The translations under genes were made by a program, and so were the position numbers. The notes beneath the pieces were generated by a model, which saw only the letters and a list, made by a program, of their open reading frames with translations, was not told the origin of the DNA and searched no databases. A DNA stretch of 64,000 nt. Origin: Catalimonadaceae bacterium JC749. GTDB lineage: Bacteria; Bacteroidota; Bacteroidia; Cytophagales; Cyclobacteriaceae. The DNA lies in contig JAJNNC010000003.1 of the NCBI GenBank assembly GCA_021730635.1, positions 372,001 through 436,000 of the forward strand, in the 5' to 3' direction. Shown here piece after piece: positions 9,567-18,719 of the stretch. Each line of letters opens with the position of its first letter. Position 1 is the first letter of the stretch.

Positions 9567-9609
9567 GGGATATAAATTAGCGACAATATGTTTAATACCA
9601 AAACATCCT

Positions 9610-9617
9610 TACATTTG
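9610..9617 (+). promoter_or_regulatory. Bacteroidota -7 box upstream of moaA
   Basis: TACATTTG is a perfect TAnnTTTG box about 50 bases before the moaA ATG at 9667. No clear TTG -33 element lies at the usual distance, so the promoter is supported by half of its signature only. Confidence 0.4.
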
Positions 9618-9666
9618 TTATTGAGCAAACTACCAGAAAACGTAGTTGCAAGCAAACGGTTGCATT

Positions 9667-10659
9667 ATGTCTAAAATCCTTTACGATAATCATGGTAGAC
9701 CTATCAACTACCTGCGGCTAGCCGTCACTGACCGCTGCAACCTCCGTTGTTTTTACTGCATGCCAGCTGAAGGTATTGCCTATCTGCCCAAACAAGCCCT
9801 GCTTACTTATGAAGAAATGGAGCGATTGGTATCGCTGCTGGCCGAAATGGGAATTACAAAAGTGCGTATTACCGGCGGTGAACCTTTTGTGCGCAAAGAC
9901 CTGATCTACTTTCTAAAGCAAATCAGCCAGATCAAAGGAATCCGGGAAATTCACATAACCACCAACGGTGTGCTCACCGTTCCCTATGTAGCGCAATTAA
10001 AAGAAATAGGAATCGCTTCCGTTAACCTGAGTCTGGATACACTCGACAGAGAACGGTTTACACAGATTACCCGCCGTGACGAACTGGAACGCGTGATGGA
10101 TTGCTTTCACCAGTTGCTGGCCCATCAAATTCCTACCAAAATTAACACAGTGGTGATGGAAGGAAAGAATACGGAAGACCTTGTGCCGCTCACAGCCCTC
10201 ACCAGGCAGTATCCGGTTTCGGTGCGCTTCATAGAAGAAATGCCTTTCAATGGAGAGGGTAGCCATTATCCAGTGTTGGTATGGACCCACAAAAAAATTC
10301 TGGATACGCTGAAAGAGCATTACCCTGACTTACAAAAGGTAGCCGATGGGGCTTTCTCTACGTCTTATAACTATCACATTCCTGGCCATCAGGGAACGGT
10401 CGGAATCATCGCTGCTTTCAGCCGTACTTTCTGTGGAACCTGCAATCGCATCCGCCTCACGGCACAGGGGACGCTGAAAACCTGTTTGTATGATGAAGGG
10501 GTGCTTGACATCAAGTATCTGATGAGAAATGGCGCTACCGATGCAGAATTGCAGCAAGCCTTGCGCTATGCATTCAGTCACCGGGCTAAAGACGGATTTG
10601 AAGCGGAGCAGCAACGAAAGCATGTGTCTGCCGAGTCTATGTCGACCATCGGAGGATAA
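9667..10659 (+). CDS. moaA: GTP 3',8-cyclase MoaA
   Basis: A radical SAM enzyme that converts GTP to (8S)-3',8-cyclo-7,8-dihydroguanosine triphosphate, the first step of molybdenum cofactor synthesis. The N-terminal cluster motif is C24-x3-C28-x2-C31 (DRCNLRCFYC), and the second cluster is formed by CGTCNRIRL and the Cys in LKTCLYDEG. The C-terminus ends in GG as MoaA usually does. I chose the ATG at 9667; a TTG 21 bases upstream would add seven atypical residues. moaD and moaE are divergent; moaC, mog and moeA are not in the window. Confidence 0.96.
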   Translation: MSKILYDNHGRPINYLRLAVTDRCNLRCFYCMPAEGIAYLPKQALLTYEEMERLVSLLAEMGITKVRITGGEPFVRKDLIYFLKQISQIKGIREIHITTNGVLTVPYVAQLKEIGIASVNLSLDTLDRERFTQITRRDELERVMDCFHQLLAHQIPTKINTVVMEGKNTEDLVPLTALTRQYPVSVRFIEEMPFNGEGSHYPVLVWTHKKILDTLKEHYPDLQKVADGAFSTSYNYHIPGHQGTVGIIAAFSRTFCGTCNRIRLTAQGTLKTCLYDEGVLDIKYLMRNGATDAELQQALRYAFSHRAKDGFEAEQQRKHVSAESMSTIGG

Positions 10660-10705
10660 CTGACTGAAATATAGTAGACACTGCCGTAGCATGCCTGACG
10701 CTCAG

Positions 10706-12901
10706 TTATTCTGCCTCGGGCAGGGCGAAAGCCACATAAGCATCTCCGGATTTGGTATCCATCTTACCGCCCCCACAGGCAATGACTACATATTGTTTGC
10801 CCTTGATTTCGTAGGTACTAGGGGTCGCATAGCCCCCAGCCGGTAAGGCCGTTTCCCAAAGTATTTCCCCGGTATGTTTGTTAAAAGCCCGGAATTTTTC
10901 ATCCTGGGTAGCTCCTATAAAAATCAGTCCGCCAGCCGTGACAATGGGGCCTCCATAATTTTCAGTGCCTGTAACCGGAAATCCCTGTGCTGTCAGTTCT
11001 TCAAATTCCCCCAACGGTACCTGCCAGGCAATCTCTCCTTGGTTGAGATCAATGGCACTGAGGGTGCCCCAGGGAGGCTTCACCGCCGGATAGCCATTCT
11101 CGTCCAGAAACCGGCCAAAACTAGACACCGCATACGGTACTTCTGCTTTACTGGCTTTGGTGCTGACCTGTCTGTTTTTCTCTTTTGTATTTAGCAGGTA
11201 AGCCACCAGCGCCTCTTTTTCCTCTTCTTCCAGATGTGCAAAAGGCGGCATAGCCCCTTTTCCCTGGTTTAAAATCTGCACTACCTCTGCTTCGGATTTT
11301 GTCTGCTGCAAATTCAGCAAAGGAGGGTATACTCCACTCTGTCCTTTCAGATCAGCCTGATGACAGCGAGCACATTGCTGCTGATAGAGATTTTTACCCA
11401 AAGAAGCCAAGGTCTCCACGCCTTCCTCTTCAAGCTTTCGCATCCGGAAGATCCAGGGCATTTCACTGGCATTCACATACAACATACCCGTAGAAGGGTC
11501 TACAGCAGCTCCACCCCATTCAGCGCCTCCGTCAAAGCCGGGAAACATCACATTTCCTTGTTCGCTGGGAGGAATAAATTGCCCTTCCGATTTCACCTGA
11601 GCCAACTGCTCTGGCAGGCTCTGGTAAGGATCTTCAGAGTCTTCTACAGAGAATTCTTTAACAAAGGCTTTCGCCTCCGGAAACATATCATTTAACGCAT
11701 CTGTCGTCAGCTTCTGACGGGCAAAGGGAGGAGGCAAAGTAGGAATAGGCTGCGTAGGCCAGGCTTGTTCTCCTTCCAGCGTTGAAGCGGGAAAAGACCG
11801 TTCTTCTATAGGAAACAAAGTATCGCCTGTGAGCCGGTTGAAAAGAAACAACAAACCTGCCTTGGTTACTTGTGCTACGGCCGGAATTTCCTTCCCCTCG
11901 TGGGTGACAGTGACCAAGTTGGGAGGGCACGGCAGATCCCGGTCCCAGATATCATGATGCACTGCCTGGAAATGCCAGAGTCGTTTTCCGGTGGCGGCAT
12001 CCAGTGCCAGCAGGCAGTTCGCAAAAAGATTTTGTCCCGGACGATTGCCACCATAAAAATCAAAGGCGGCAGAACCTGTAGGCACATAGGCAATACCTGC
12101 TTCTTCATCCAGGCTGATCCCTGCCCAGGAGTTGGCCCCTCCGATGTAGGCATGGGCATCCGAAGGCCAGGTGTCGTAGCCAAATTCTCCCGGCTGAGGG
12201 ATGGTATGGAAGGTCCAGACCAGCTTGCCTGTTTTGATATCGTAGGCCCGTACATGTCCCGGTGCGGCTCCCGGCGACTCCAACACCCTGGAACCCTGTA
12301 TCAGCAGGTTTTGATAAACGGCACCGGGGGTGGTAGCCACCACTGACAGTTTCTCCGGATCACGGCCTAACCCTTCCCTTAAATCTACCTTACCGTTTTT
12401 CCCGAAACCAGGAATACGCTTTCCTGACCGGGCATCCAGGGCATACAGATAGGATCCTGCAGAAAATAAAATTCTTTTATCTTCTCCTTCTTCCCAGTAG
12501 GTGACTCCCCGGTTGACACCCATGCCAGCTTCCTCCAAACTGTCGGGTATAAATGTCCAGACTTCCCGGCCATTGCCTGCATGCAGGGCAAACAGTTTAA
12601 GTTTTGGATTGGTAGCATACAAAAGGGTATCTACGATAATAGGGTTGCACTGAATCTGGGATTGATTTTCCGGACTCATATCGCCCGCATGGTACGTCCA
12701 GGCTACTTCCAGGTTTTTCACATTCTCCTGGTTAATCTGATCGAGCGAAGAGAAATGGCTCCGGGTAGGATCCCCTAAATAGGACTGCCAGGTGCGGTAT
12801 TCTTCAAATGCCTGTACTTCTGGCTTTTTCGTGCATCCCTGCATAGCCCATATTCCTCCTAAAAAAAGGAGAAAGTTTATATTCCAATGGTTACCAAACA
12901 T
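10706..12901 (-). CDS. PQQ-dependent dehydrogenase with internal cytochrome c domain
   Basis: A quinoprotein dehydrogenase of about 731 residues. It begins as a lipoprotein (AMQGC), followed by an eight-bladed-propeller type sequence with tryptophan-docking repeats (AWTYHAGDMS, VWTFIPDSLEE, LVWTFHTIPQ, RLWHFQAVHH). A haem-binding CARCH (residues 510-514) starts a cytochrome c domain with a likely distal Met in AMPPF; after it the propeller resumes (GTLSAIDLNQGEIAWQVPLG) and runs to the end. Such enzymes oxidise sugars or alcohols on the periplasmic side and pass electrons to the respiratory chain. The start at 12901 gives a proper lipoprotein signal; a longer frame extends to 12967. No pqq biosynthesis genes are nearby. 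Confidence 0.9.
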   Translation of the reverse strand: MFGNHWNINFLLFLGGIWAMQGCTKKPEVQAFEEYRTWQSYLGDPTRSHFSSLDQINQENVKNLEVAWTYHAGDMSPENQSQIQCNPIIVDTLLYATNPKLKLFALHAGNGREVWTFIPDSLEEAGMGVNRGVTYWEEGEDKRILFSAGSYLYALDARSGKRIPGFGKNGKVDLREGLGRDPEKLSVVATTPGAVYQNLLIQGSRVLESPGAAPGHVRAYDIKTGKLVWTFHTIPQPGEFGYDTWPSDAHAYIGGANSWAGISLDEEAGIAYVPTGSAAFDFYGGNRPGQNLFANCLLALDAATGKRLWHFQAVHHDIWDRDLPCPPNLVTVTHEGKEIPAVAQVTKAGLLFLFNRLTGDTLFPIEERSFPASTLEGEQAWPTQPIPTLPPPFARQKLTTDALNDMFPEAKAFVKEFSVEDSEDPYQSLPEQLAQVKSEGQFIPPSEQGNVMFPGFDGGAEWGGAAVDPSTGMLYVNASEMPWIFRMRKLEEEGVETLASLGKNLYQQQCARCHQADLKGQSGVYPPLLNLQQTKSEAEVVQILNQGKGAMPPFAHLEEEEKEALVAYLLNTKEKNRQVSTKASKAEVPYAVSSFGRFLDENGYPAVKPPWGTLSAIDLNQGEIAWQVPLGEFEELTAQGFPVTGTENYGGPIVTAGGLIFIGATQDEKFRAFNKHTGEILWETALPAGGYATPSTYEIKGKQYVVIACGGGKMDTKSGDAYVAFALPEAE

Positions 12902-13147
12902 AAATATTGATTCCCTTTTATAGTTGCTGAATCCTTTATCCAAAACTAGCAGGTTGTGGCTAAACAACTCAAAGAATAATGAAAAAGATGATAAAAGATT
13001 GGCAAACTATCGCTTACACCTTATTTGACAGCAAAATATTCACCCTAACTGATGTTGCCGAAACAATCCACAAGAACTTTTAAACACAATAGCTTATCGC
13101 ATGTTGTTAATCTGAATAATACTTTTCAGACTTAATTTTTTAACATC

Positions 13148-13708
13148 ATGAGACCATTATATTTTTTTATGACCGCTCTGATCATGGCAAGTGCCTGTGT
13201 AGAAAGAGGTAACAATGAGGAGAACAACAACATCAGCACAGAAACCAACAGTGAGGAGGCTAACGAAATCAAAGACAACAATGAGTTTGATAAGGCTTTC
13301 ACCACTTCTCCCTATTTCAGCAAGTGGGACGCCAATAGCGATGGACACATTGATCAGCGTGAGTTCTACGATGACTATTTTGCGATGACTGACAAAAACC
13401 AGGACGGTGTGCTCAACCAGGAAGAATGGGAAAAAAGTATTTCTACACATTTTGGCACCAACGGAGAAGAGAAATACGGAGAGTTTGCCGAATGGGATGC
13501 TAACAGCGACAAGCAGGTTCAGGCTGAAGAATTTCAGCAGTATTTAGAAGAGAATAGATATTTTGGGGAATGGGATGAGAATGGAGATGGACAATTACAG
13601 GAACCTGAGTTTGCTGAAGAAACTTTTGCCCGCTGGGATACGGATGGAAATGGCGTCATAGAAGCTGATGAGTATGCTGAGTTTGATCAAAAAGTAGGAG
13701 AATTTTAA
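13148..13708 (+). CDS. EF-hand lipoprotein with five calcium-binding loops
   Basis: A 186-residue protein with a lipoprotein signal (lipidation Cys17 in MASAC), a Glu/Asn-rich linker, then five EF-hand loops at D61-E72, D82-E93, D117-E128, D143-E154 and D164-E175. Loops 1, 2, 4 and 5 have the canonical DxxxDG or DxDGNG start; loop 3 has Lys at the position usually held by Gly. It is probably a calcium-binding protein facing the periplasm or cell surface. The downstream membrane-protein gene starts one base after its stop, so they are co-transcribed. Confidence 0.88.
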   Translation: MRPLYFFMTALIMASACVERGNNEENNNISTETNSEEANEIKDNNEFDKAFTTSPYFSKWDANSDGHIDQREFYDDYFAMTDKNQDGVLNQEEWEKSISTHFGTNGEEKYGEFAEWDANSDKQVQAEEFQQYLEENRYFGEWDENGDGQLQEPEFAEETFARWDTDGNGVIEADEYAEFDQKVGEF

Positions 13709-13709
13709 G

Positions 13710-14159
13710 ATGAACCCGAGAAAAATTTTACTGGCAAGTGGCGGCGGATTAGCCGGTGCTGCCATGCTAAACGTACTCCACGAAACCCTTAGAAAACAGG
13801 TGCCGAATGCACCCAGGATGGATCTGTTAGGGATGCAGGTATTGGAAAAGACATTAGCTAAAAAAGGAGACCGGTATTTCCGCCGGAAGAAATTACGGCG
13901 CTGGGCCCTGATGGGCGATTTGTTATCCAATACGCTTTATTATAGCTGGATTTATAGCCCTTCCCGTTCTAAATCCTGGAGAAAAGGCATGTTGTTAGGA
14001 ACTCTGGCAGGGTTGGGAGCCGTATGGCTGCCAGGGCCTTTGCATCTACAGAAAAGCGCCAGCAACCGGACAGAGCAGACAAAATGGATGACCATTGCCC
14101 TTTACCTGACAGGCGCGCTGACCGCAGCAGCGACACAAAACCTGTTCAAAAAGTCATAA
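13710..14159 (+). CDS. Small membrane protein of unknown function
   Basis: A 149-residue protein not recognised from any family. It has a Gly-rich N-terminal hydrophobic segment (LLASGGGLAGAAML), a very basic stretch around residue 55 (YFRRKKLRRW), and two further hydrophobic segments (LLGTLAGLGAVWLPG and IALYLTGALTAA). It directly follows the EF-hand lipoprotein gene, suggesting a common role. It is convergent with the peroxiredoxin gene across a hairpin terminator. Confidence 0.75.
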   Translation: MNPRKILLASGGGLAGAAMLNVLHETLRKQVPNAPRMDLLGMQVLEKTLAKKGDRYFRRKKLRRWALMGDLLSNTLYYSWIYSPSRSKSWRKGMLLGTLAGLGAVWLPGPLHLQKSASNRTEQTKWMTIALYLTGALTAAATQNLFKKS

Positions 14160-14165
14160 AATAAA

Positions 14166-14192
14166 ATTGCCGGAGCCAAAAGCCCCGGCAAT
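14166..14192. terminator. Bidirectional hairpin terminator
   Basis: ATTGCCGG and CCGGCAAT form an eight-pair stem between two converging genes (stops at 14159 on plus and 14210 on minus). It is flanked by A-rich sequence on the left and TTAATTGTT on the right, so it can serve both strands, though the T-runs are short. Confidence 0.65.
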
Positions 14193-14209
14193 TAATTGTT
14201 CAGCTGTGT

Positions 14210-14845
14210 TTACCGATTAGGTTGAGGAGTAGTCCTCAAATAAGGCTTGATGACCTTATGCCCTTTGGGAAACCGGCTGGGAATTTCTTCATCCGGAATC
14301 GCAGGGGCTATGACCACATCTTCTCCCTCTTTCCAATCTGCCGGTGTGGCCACACTATATTTTGCCGTTAACTGCAAGGAATCTATCACTCTGAGCAGTT
14401 CGGTAAAGTTACGTCCTGTGGAAGCCGGGTAGGTCAATGTCAGCTTTATCTTTTTATCGGGGCTGATGATAAAGACCGACCGTACTGTCATGTTATCCGA
14501 TGCATTGGGATGAATCATACCATATAAGTTGGCGATTTTCCGGTCAGCATCCGCAATCAAGGGAAAATCAACAGTTGTATGCTGTGTTTCGTTAATATCC
14601 TTAATCCATCCTCTGTGCGAGTCTAAAGGATCTACACTGACAGCCAGCACTTTCACATTTCTTTTGGCAAATTCATCTTTAAGCTGGGCTGTTCTACCTA
14701 ATTCGGTAGTACAGACAGGGGTATAATCGGCTGGATGAGAGAAAAGCATTCCCCAACTATCGCCTAACCATTCGTGAAAATGAATTTCACCTTCGGTGGT
14801 CATGGCTGTAAAATCCGGGGCAGTATCTCCTAATTTAAGGTCCAT
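14210..14845 (-). CDS. 1-Cys peroxiredoxin (Prx6 family)
   Basis: A cytoplasmic thiol peroxidase that reduces hydrogen peroxide and organic hydroperoxides. The peroxidatic Cys45 lies in HPADYTPVCTTE, the exact Prx6-family motif, and the long C-terminal part (VVIAPAIPDEEIPSRFPKG) is typical of the 1-Cys group. No resolving Cys is visible; C45 is the only Cys I see. The start at the second Met (MDLKLGDTAPDF) fits the family; the first lies nine bases upstream. Confidence 0.95.
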   Translation of the reverse strand: MDLKLGDTAPDFTAMTTEGEIHFHEWLGDSWGMLFSHPADYTPVCTTELGRTAQLKDEFAKRNVKVLAVSVDPLDSHRGWIKDINETQHTTVDFPLIADADRKIANLYGMIHPNASDNMTVRSVFIISPDKKIKLTLTYPASTGRNFTELLRVIDSLQLTAKYSVATPADWKEGEDVVIAPAIPDEEIPSRFPKGHKVIKPYLRTTPQPNR

Positions 14846-14996
14846 AATAATCAATGGGTTAGGTTAAAAATGTGCAATCAATCAATAATGAAAATATTAG
14901 TTTATTTCTACGAGATCTTACGAATGAAGTTCCCCTTGCCTGCTAAAGATTTTCAGCAGCATGGAAATCACATCACAAAAATGAAAAAATTATAAG

Positions 14997-17840
14997 CTAG
15001 AAATCCTGCCAGGAGCGGCGGCGTTGCAGCTTCAGATCGCGGAGCATGGAAGATTTCACGTTAACCTGCACATAGTAAGAGGTAAATCTTCCAAAGGGAA
15101 TCCAGTCGAAGCGCATTTCAAAACAACCCAGATCACGAAATACGTTGATACTGGTCTGGGTAATTTCTTCCCGTTGAAAATCATATCCGGACTGAAATCC
15201 TATTTTCCATTTTGGCGCTACATTCAGGTCGCCATCGAACATCAGCGATTGGCGGATACGGCTGAAATTTTGCTCATTGGTTCCTTCTCTGATCACCCTC
15301 TCACGGGGATCGAAAGTATAGCTGAGGGAATAGCGCAAGTTTAAACTCCATGGAATGTCAAAATCTACAAAATCCTCTGCATGCTGGTCGACGTAATCCA
15401 GCTCTTCTTCCGTAATACCCGCTGCCTGCGCCTCCTCCTCTTCCTGACTCCGATTTTCCCTGGCTTTAGGATTCAGATTGGTATTAAAACTAATATTAGC
15501 ACGGGTGATGGTTCCCAGCTTGGGTTTAAAGCTTTTTTCACCGTCCCCTCCCAGCCAGGCATAGCGGTCTACCCGTATGAAATTCTGATAAATGGTCCCG
15601 TCTCTTAAAGTATCATATTCATTAAAGGTGTCAATATCATAGCTATAGGGATCTACGCTCATATTGGCACTCACATTGATTTTATTATCAAAGAGTCGGG
15701 TTCTGGCCGCAATATTGACCGGTGCCAGCCGAAATGAATCTGCAATGAGGTTATAGCTGGTGCTCAGGGAAACGCTTTCCAGAATGGGAATCTTACGGGT
15801 AGCAGCAGCATCCTGGGCGGTGTCTTTATCGTTGCGTACCTTCATCTCCAGGTTATTATTCAGAGAAAAGCTGATCGCACCACTTTTTCCGGGAGAAGGC
15901 GCACCATAAAGGAAACCGTCATAAATGGAAAGTACTTTGTTGTTACGGTCATTGCCGGGCGCGTAAGGATCATAGATGCTATCTCTGTCGATCCGCACTA
16001 CCTCGTAATAACCGAAACTTTCTTCGCTGAAATCAGGGCGGTAGCTGAAGCCAACAGAGGGAATCATCGTATGGCGGATCGCCTGTAGTTTCCGGTCCCC
16101 CCTGAAAATAAAGGTACCATACAAACGGGTGGTAGTGCCGGCTCCTATGCTCCAACTGGAAGCCCTGTTGAATCCTGGAATTGTATCGATCTCCACTTTA
16201 TTCAGGTCTTCACGGAATTCATAATCCAATCTTTTAAAATACCATAACTCCTCATAGTTGAAAGAAGGAGAAACGGTGAAATAATTCAAAAAGGTAAAAG
16301 AAGTGGAAACCGGAATGTTATGCCTGAACCCTAACTGAGAACGTTTTAGTATTTCCGAGAAGTTTTCCTGATTGATCGGCAAAACACTATCCGCCAAAGG
16401 ATTAGGATTTGCAATCTTATCAAACGGGACGGCACTGGGCAGCCGTACTCTGTCATTACTCAGCTGGTTGGAGCCTGTCAGCTGGTAATTCAAGTTCACT
16501 TTACTGAGCCAGCTCCGGTTAGATCTGGCAATATTTTTCAGCGGATAGATCCGGTTCATATTGAGCGAAAGGTCTGGCAGGGTCACATTAAAGACATCAG
16601 TCAGCAGGTTTTGATTGTGCCGGAAGCTCAACGACATGTTAAAGGGTGTATTCCGGAAGGAAGTAGAATACATGACACTGGAGTTCAGCGTAGTCCGCAG
16701 GTTGTTGTACACATTGGGCGACGGATTGTTCTGAATATAAGAGCTTGTGGCAATATTGACAGAAGCAGAAAAACGGCTGACGCCTCTGGAAAAAGGACTA
16801 TGCCGGAAAGTGAGGCGAAAATCATTGGTTTCCTGCGGTTCGTTGCTGTCTACCTCCAGCTTCTGCTTGTTGTACTGAAAATTGAGCCCACCGGAATAGG
16901 CATACCTTTTATTATAGTCAGAGATTACCTGGAACCCATAACTTCCTTTGGAGTAGATAGAACCCAGCAAGGTCAGGTTCACATATTCGTTAATATCAAA
17001 ATAGTAACCACCGTTTTTCAGAAAAAATCCCCGTACCCGTTCTTCACCATAGGTAGGAACAATGATGCCTGAATTTTGCCGGCGCGGCATGGGAAAGATG
17101 CCAAAGGGCAATCCCAACGGTGTAGGTACATCCGCAATAACAATATTGAAAGGGCCGGACACCACCAGGTTCCCGGGCACTACCTTCATTTTACTGGATT
17201 TTATATAAAAATCAGGCACTTCTCCCGGCTCACAATCACAGGTAGTATACCACCCTTTTTTGATAAACACTTCGTCGTACTCATTCTTTTTCACCGTTTG
17301 CCCATACACAAAGCCCTCTGCCTGCTGGGGTTTGGTCAGTACACCTGTGATATAAGCCCGTCGGGTTTTGAAGTTATATTGAATCTCCTCTGTCTGATAT
17401 TCTTCCGATCCTTCCTTAAAAATGGGCTTGCCTGCCACCTTCCCGGTAGAGTCTGGCATCCCCTTGGCTTTAAGCATATCATTGACCCAGTCCAGTTCTA
17501 TGTAAGCCGCATCCAAAGACACTTCGCCATAGTCGATATGCGCATTGCCATACAAGTGAATAATCTGTCGGGCTACATCAAAGTAAATAGAATCTTCGGC
17601 ATTGTATTGGATAGTAGTTTGAATATCTCCACTGGCCTGTACGGCAGTGGAGTCTGCTACTTGCACAGAATCCGAAGGGATAGAATCTAATGCCTGAACC
17701 TGATCAGAAGGGATGGTATCTGTAGGTTCCAGTATCCCCATAGTATCTGCCGACTGGAGCGGCCTTTCCACCTGTGCATAAAGATTAGAAAGTGGATAAA
17801 ATACTATAAAAAGAATACATACGTATTTTAAATAAGACAA
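14997..17840 (-). CDS. lptD: LptD-like LPS-assembly outer membrane protein
   Basis: A 947-residue outer-membrane protein. A signal peptide (to about residue 22) and a Ser/Asp-rich linker precede an OstA/LptA-like periplasmic domain (repeats such as ARQIIHLYGNAHIDYGEVSLDAAYIELDW) and then a long beta-barrel with alternating aromatic strands to the C-terminal Phe. In Bacteroidota this family is the putative LptD that inserts lipopolysaccharide into the outer leaflet. Cysteines in TTCDCEPGE and LGCFEM could form disulfides, but the E. coli pattern is not conserved. Divergent from a cell-wall amidase, from which it is separated by a short promoter region. Confidence 0.88.
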   Translation of the reverse strand: MSYLKYVCILFIVFYPLSNLYAQVERPLQSADTMGILEPTDTIPSDQVQALDSIPSDSVQVADSTAVQASGDIQTTIQYNAEDSIYFDVARQIIHLYGNAHIDYGEVSLDAAYIELDWVNDMLKAKGMPDSTGKVAGKPIFKEGSEEYQTEEIQYNFKTRRAYITGVLTKPQQAEGFVYGQTVKKNEYDEVFIKKGWYTTCDCEPGEVPDFYIKSSKMKVVPGNLVVSGPFNIVIADVPTPLGLPFGIFPMPRRQNSGIIVPTYGEERVRGFFLKNGGYYFDINEYVNLTLLGSIYSKGSYGFQVISDYNKRYAYSGGLNFQYNKQKLEVDSNEPQETNDFRLTFRHSPFSRGVSRFSASVNIATSSYIQNNPSPNVYNNLRTTLNSSVMYSTSFRNTPFNMSLSFRHNQNLLTDVFNVTLPDLSLNMNRIYPLKNIARSNRSWLSKVNLNYQLTGSNQLSNDRVRLPSAVPFDKIANPNPLADSVLPINQENFSEILKRSQLGFRHNIPVSTSFTFLNYFTVSPSFNYEELWYFKRLDYEFREDLNKVEIDTIPGFNRASSWSIGAGTTTRLYGTFIFRGDRKLQAIRHTMIPSVGFSYRPDFSEESFGYYEVVRIDRDSIYDPYAPGNDRNNKVLSIYDGFLYGAPSPGKSGAISFSLNNNLEMKVRNDKDTAQDAAATRKIPILESVSLSTSYNLIADSFRLAPVNIAARTRLFDNKINVSANMSVDPYSYDIDTFNEYDTLRDGTIYQNFIRVDRYAWLGGDGEKSFKPKLGTITRANISFNTNLNPKARENRSQEEEEAQAAGITEEELDYVDQHAEDFVDFDIPWSLNLRYSLSYTFDPRERVIREGTNEQNFSRIRQSLMFDGDLNVAPKWKIGFQSGYDFQREEITQTSINVFRDLGCFEMRFDWIPFGRFTSYYVQVNVKSSMLRDLKLQRRRSWQDF

Positions 17841-17880
17841 TAGATTTTTCAGATTTAAGGAAAAAATGACAATTTTTGTG

Positions 17881-17888
17881 CAAAGTTA
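17881..17888 (-). promoter_or_regulatory. -7 box for the LptD-like gene
   Basis: On the minus strand this reads TAACTTTG, a perfect TAnnTTTG box about 40 bases before the ATG at 17840. A TTG lies 16 bases further upstream (17905-17907), closer than the usual 19-21. Confidence 0.45.
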
Positions 17889-17917
17889 TTGTTTGTTTAT
17901 TTAACAACCGAGGCACA

Positions 17918-18700
17918 TTGAAAAATATTATCTATATCATCTGTTTTTCTTTCTTCCTGCTCACTGTATCTTTTAATGGTGCTGGACTCAAACAATACCG
18001 CTTAAAAAAAGTAGTTATTGATGCCGGGCATGGTGGAAAAGATCCGGGTACCCATGGCGTTTTCTCTAAAGAAAAAGATATCGCCTTAAACATTGCTTTA
18101 GAACTGGGAAGGATCATTGAAGAGAACATGAAAGACGTGGAAGTCATTTATACCCGCAAAGACGACCAGTTTATAGAGTTAGAACAACGGGCCGCCATTG
18201 CCAATCAAAATGACGCTGATGTATTTATTTCTATCCATGCCAACGCTATTGGCATAAAATCCGTACATGGAACAGAAACCTATGTAATGGGGACTAACAA
18301 GATAGAAGGCAATATAGAGGTAGCCAAACGGGAAAACGCTGTTATTTTGATGGAAGAAAACTATGAGGAACGCTACGAGGGATTCGATCCTTTGTCTCCT
18401 GAATCTCATATATTGTTTTCACTATACCAGCACGCTTATCTCAACAACAGCCTTCTGTTGGCTGGCAAGATAGAAAAACAGTTCAAAGAGCGGGTCGGCA
18501 GGCGAAGCCGGGGTGTAAAGCAGGACGGTTTCTGGGTGCTTTGGCGCACTTCCATGCCTAGTGTACTGGTAGAAGTAGGTTACCTGACCAACACGACAGA
18601 AGAAAAATATCTGAATGATCGTTTAGGCAGAGTGTACCTGGCCTCTGGCATTTACCGTGCCCTAAGAGACTATAAAGCTGAAATAGAATCAATGAATTAA
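17918..18700 (+). CDS. N-acetylmuramoyl-L-alanine amidase (Amidase_3)
   Basis: A zinc-dependent amidase that cleaves the amide bond between N-acetylmuramic acid and the stem peptide of peptidoglycan. Motifs visible are VVIDAGHGGKDPG (Zn His), EKDIALNIALELG, VFISIHANA (second Zn His) and VLVEVGYLTNTTEE with the catalytic Glu. An N-terminal signal peptide implies periplasmic action. I placed the start at TTG 17918, which has GAGG five bases upstream and gives a clean signal sequence; another TTG at 17876 would add 14 residues. The MCE gene follows after 19 bases, so the two are likely co-transcribed. Confidence 0.93.
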   Translation: MKNIIYIICFSFFLLTVSFNGAGLKQYRLKKVVIDAGHGGKDPGTHGVFSKEKDIALNIALELGRIIEENMKDVEVIYTRKDDQFIELEQRAAIANQNDADVFISIHANAIGIKSVHGTETYVMGTNKIEGNIEVAKRENAVILMEENYEERYEGFDPLSPESHILFSLYQHAYLNNSLLLAGKIEKQFKERVGRRSRGVKQDGFWVLWRTSMPSVLVEVGYLTNTTEEKYLNDRLGRVYLASGIYRALRDYKAEIESMN

Positions 18701-18719
18701 CGCATTAAATCATTTTTAG

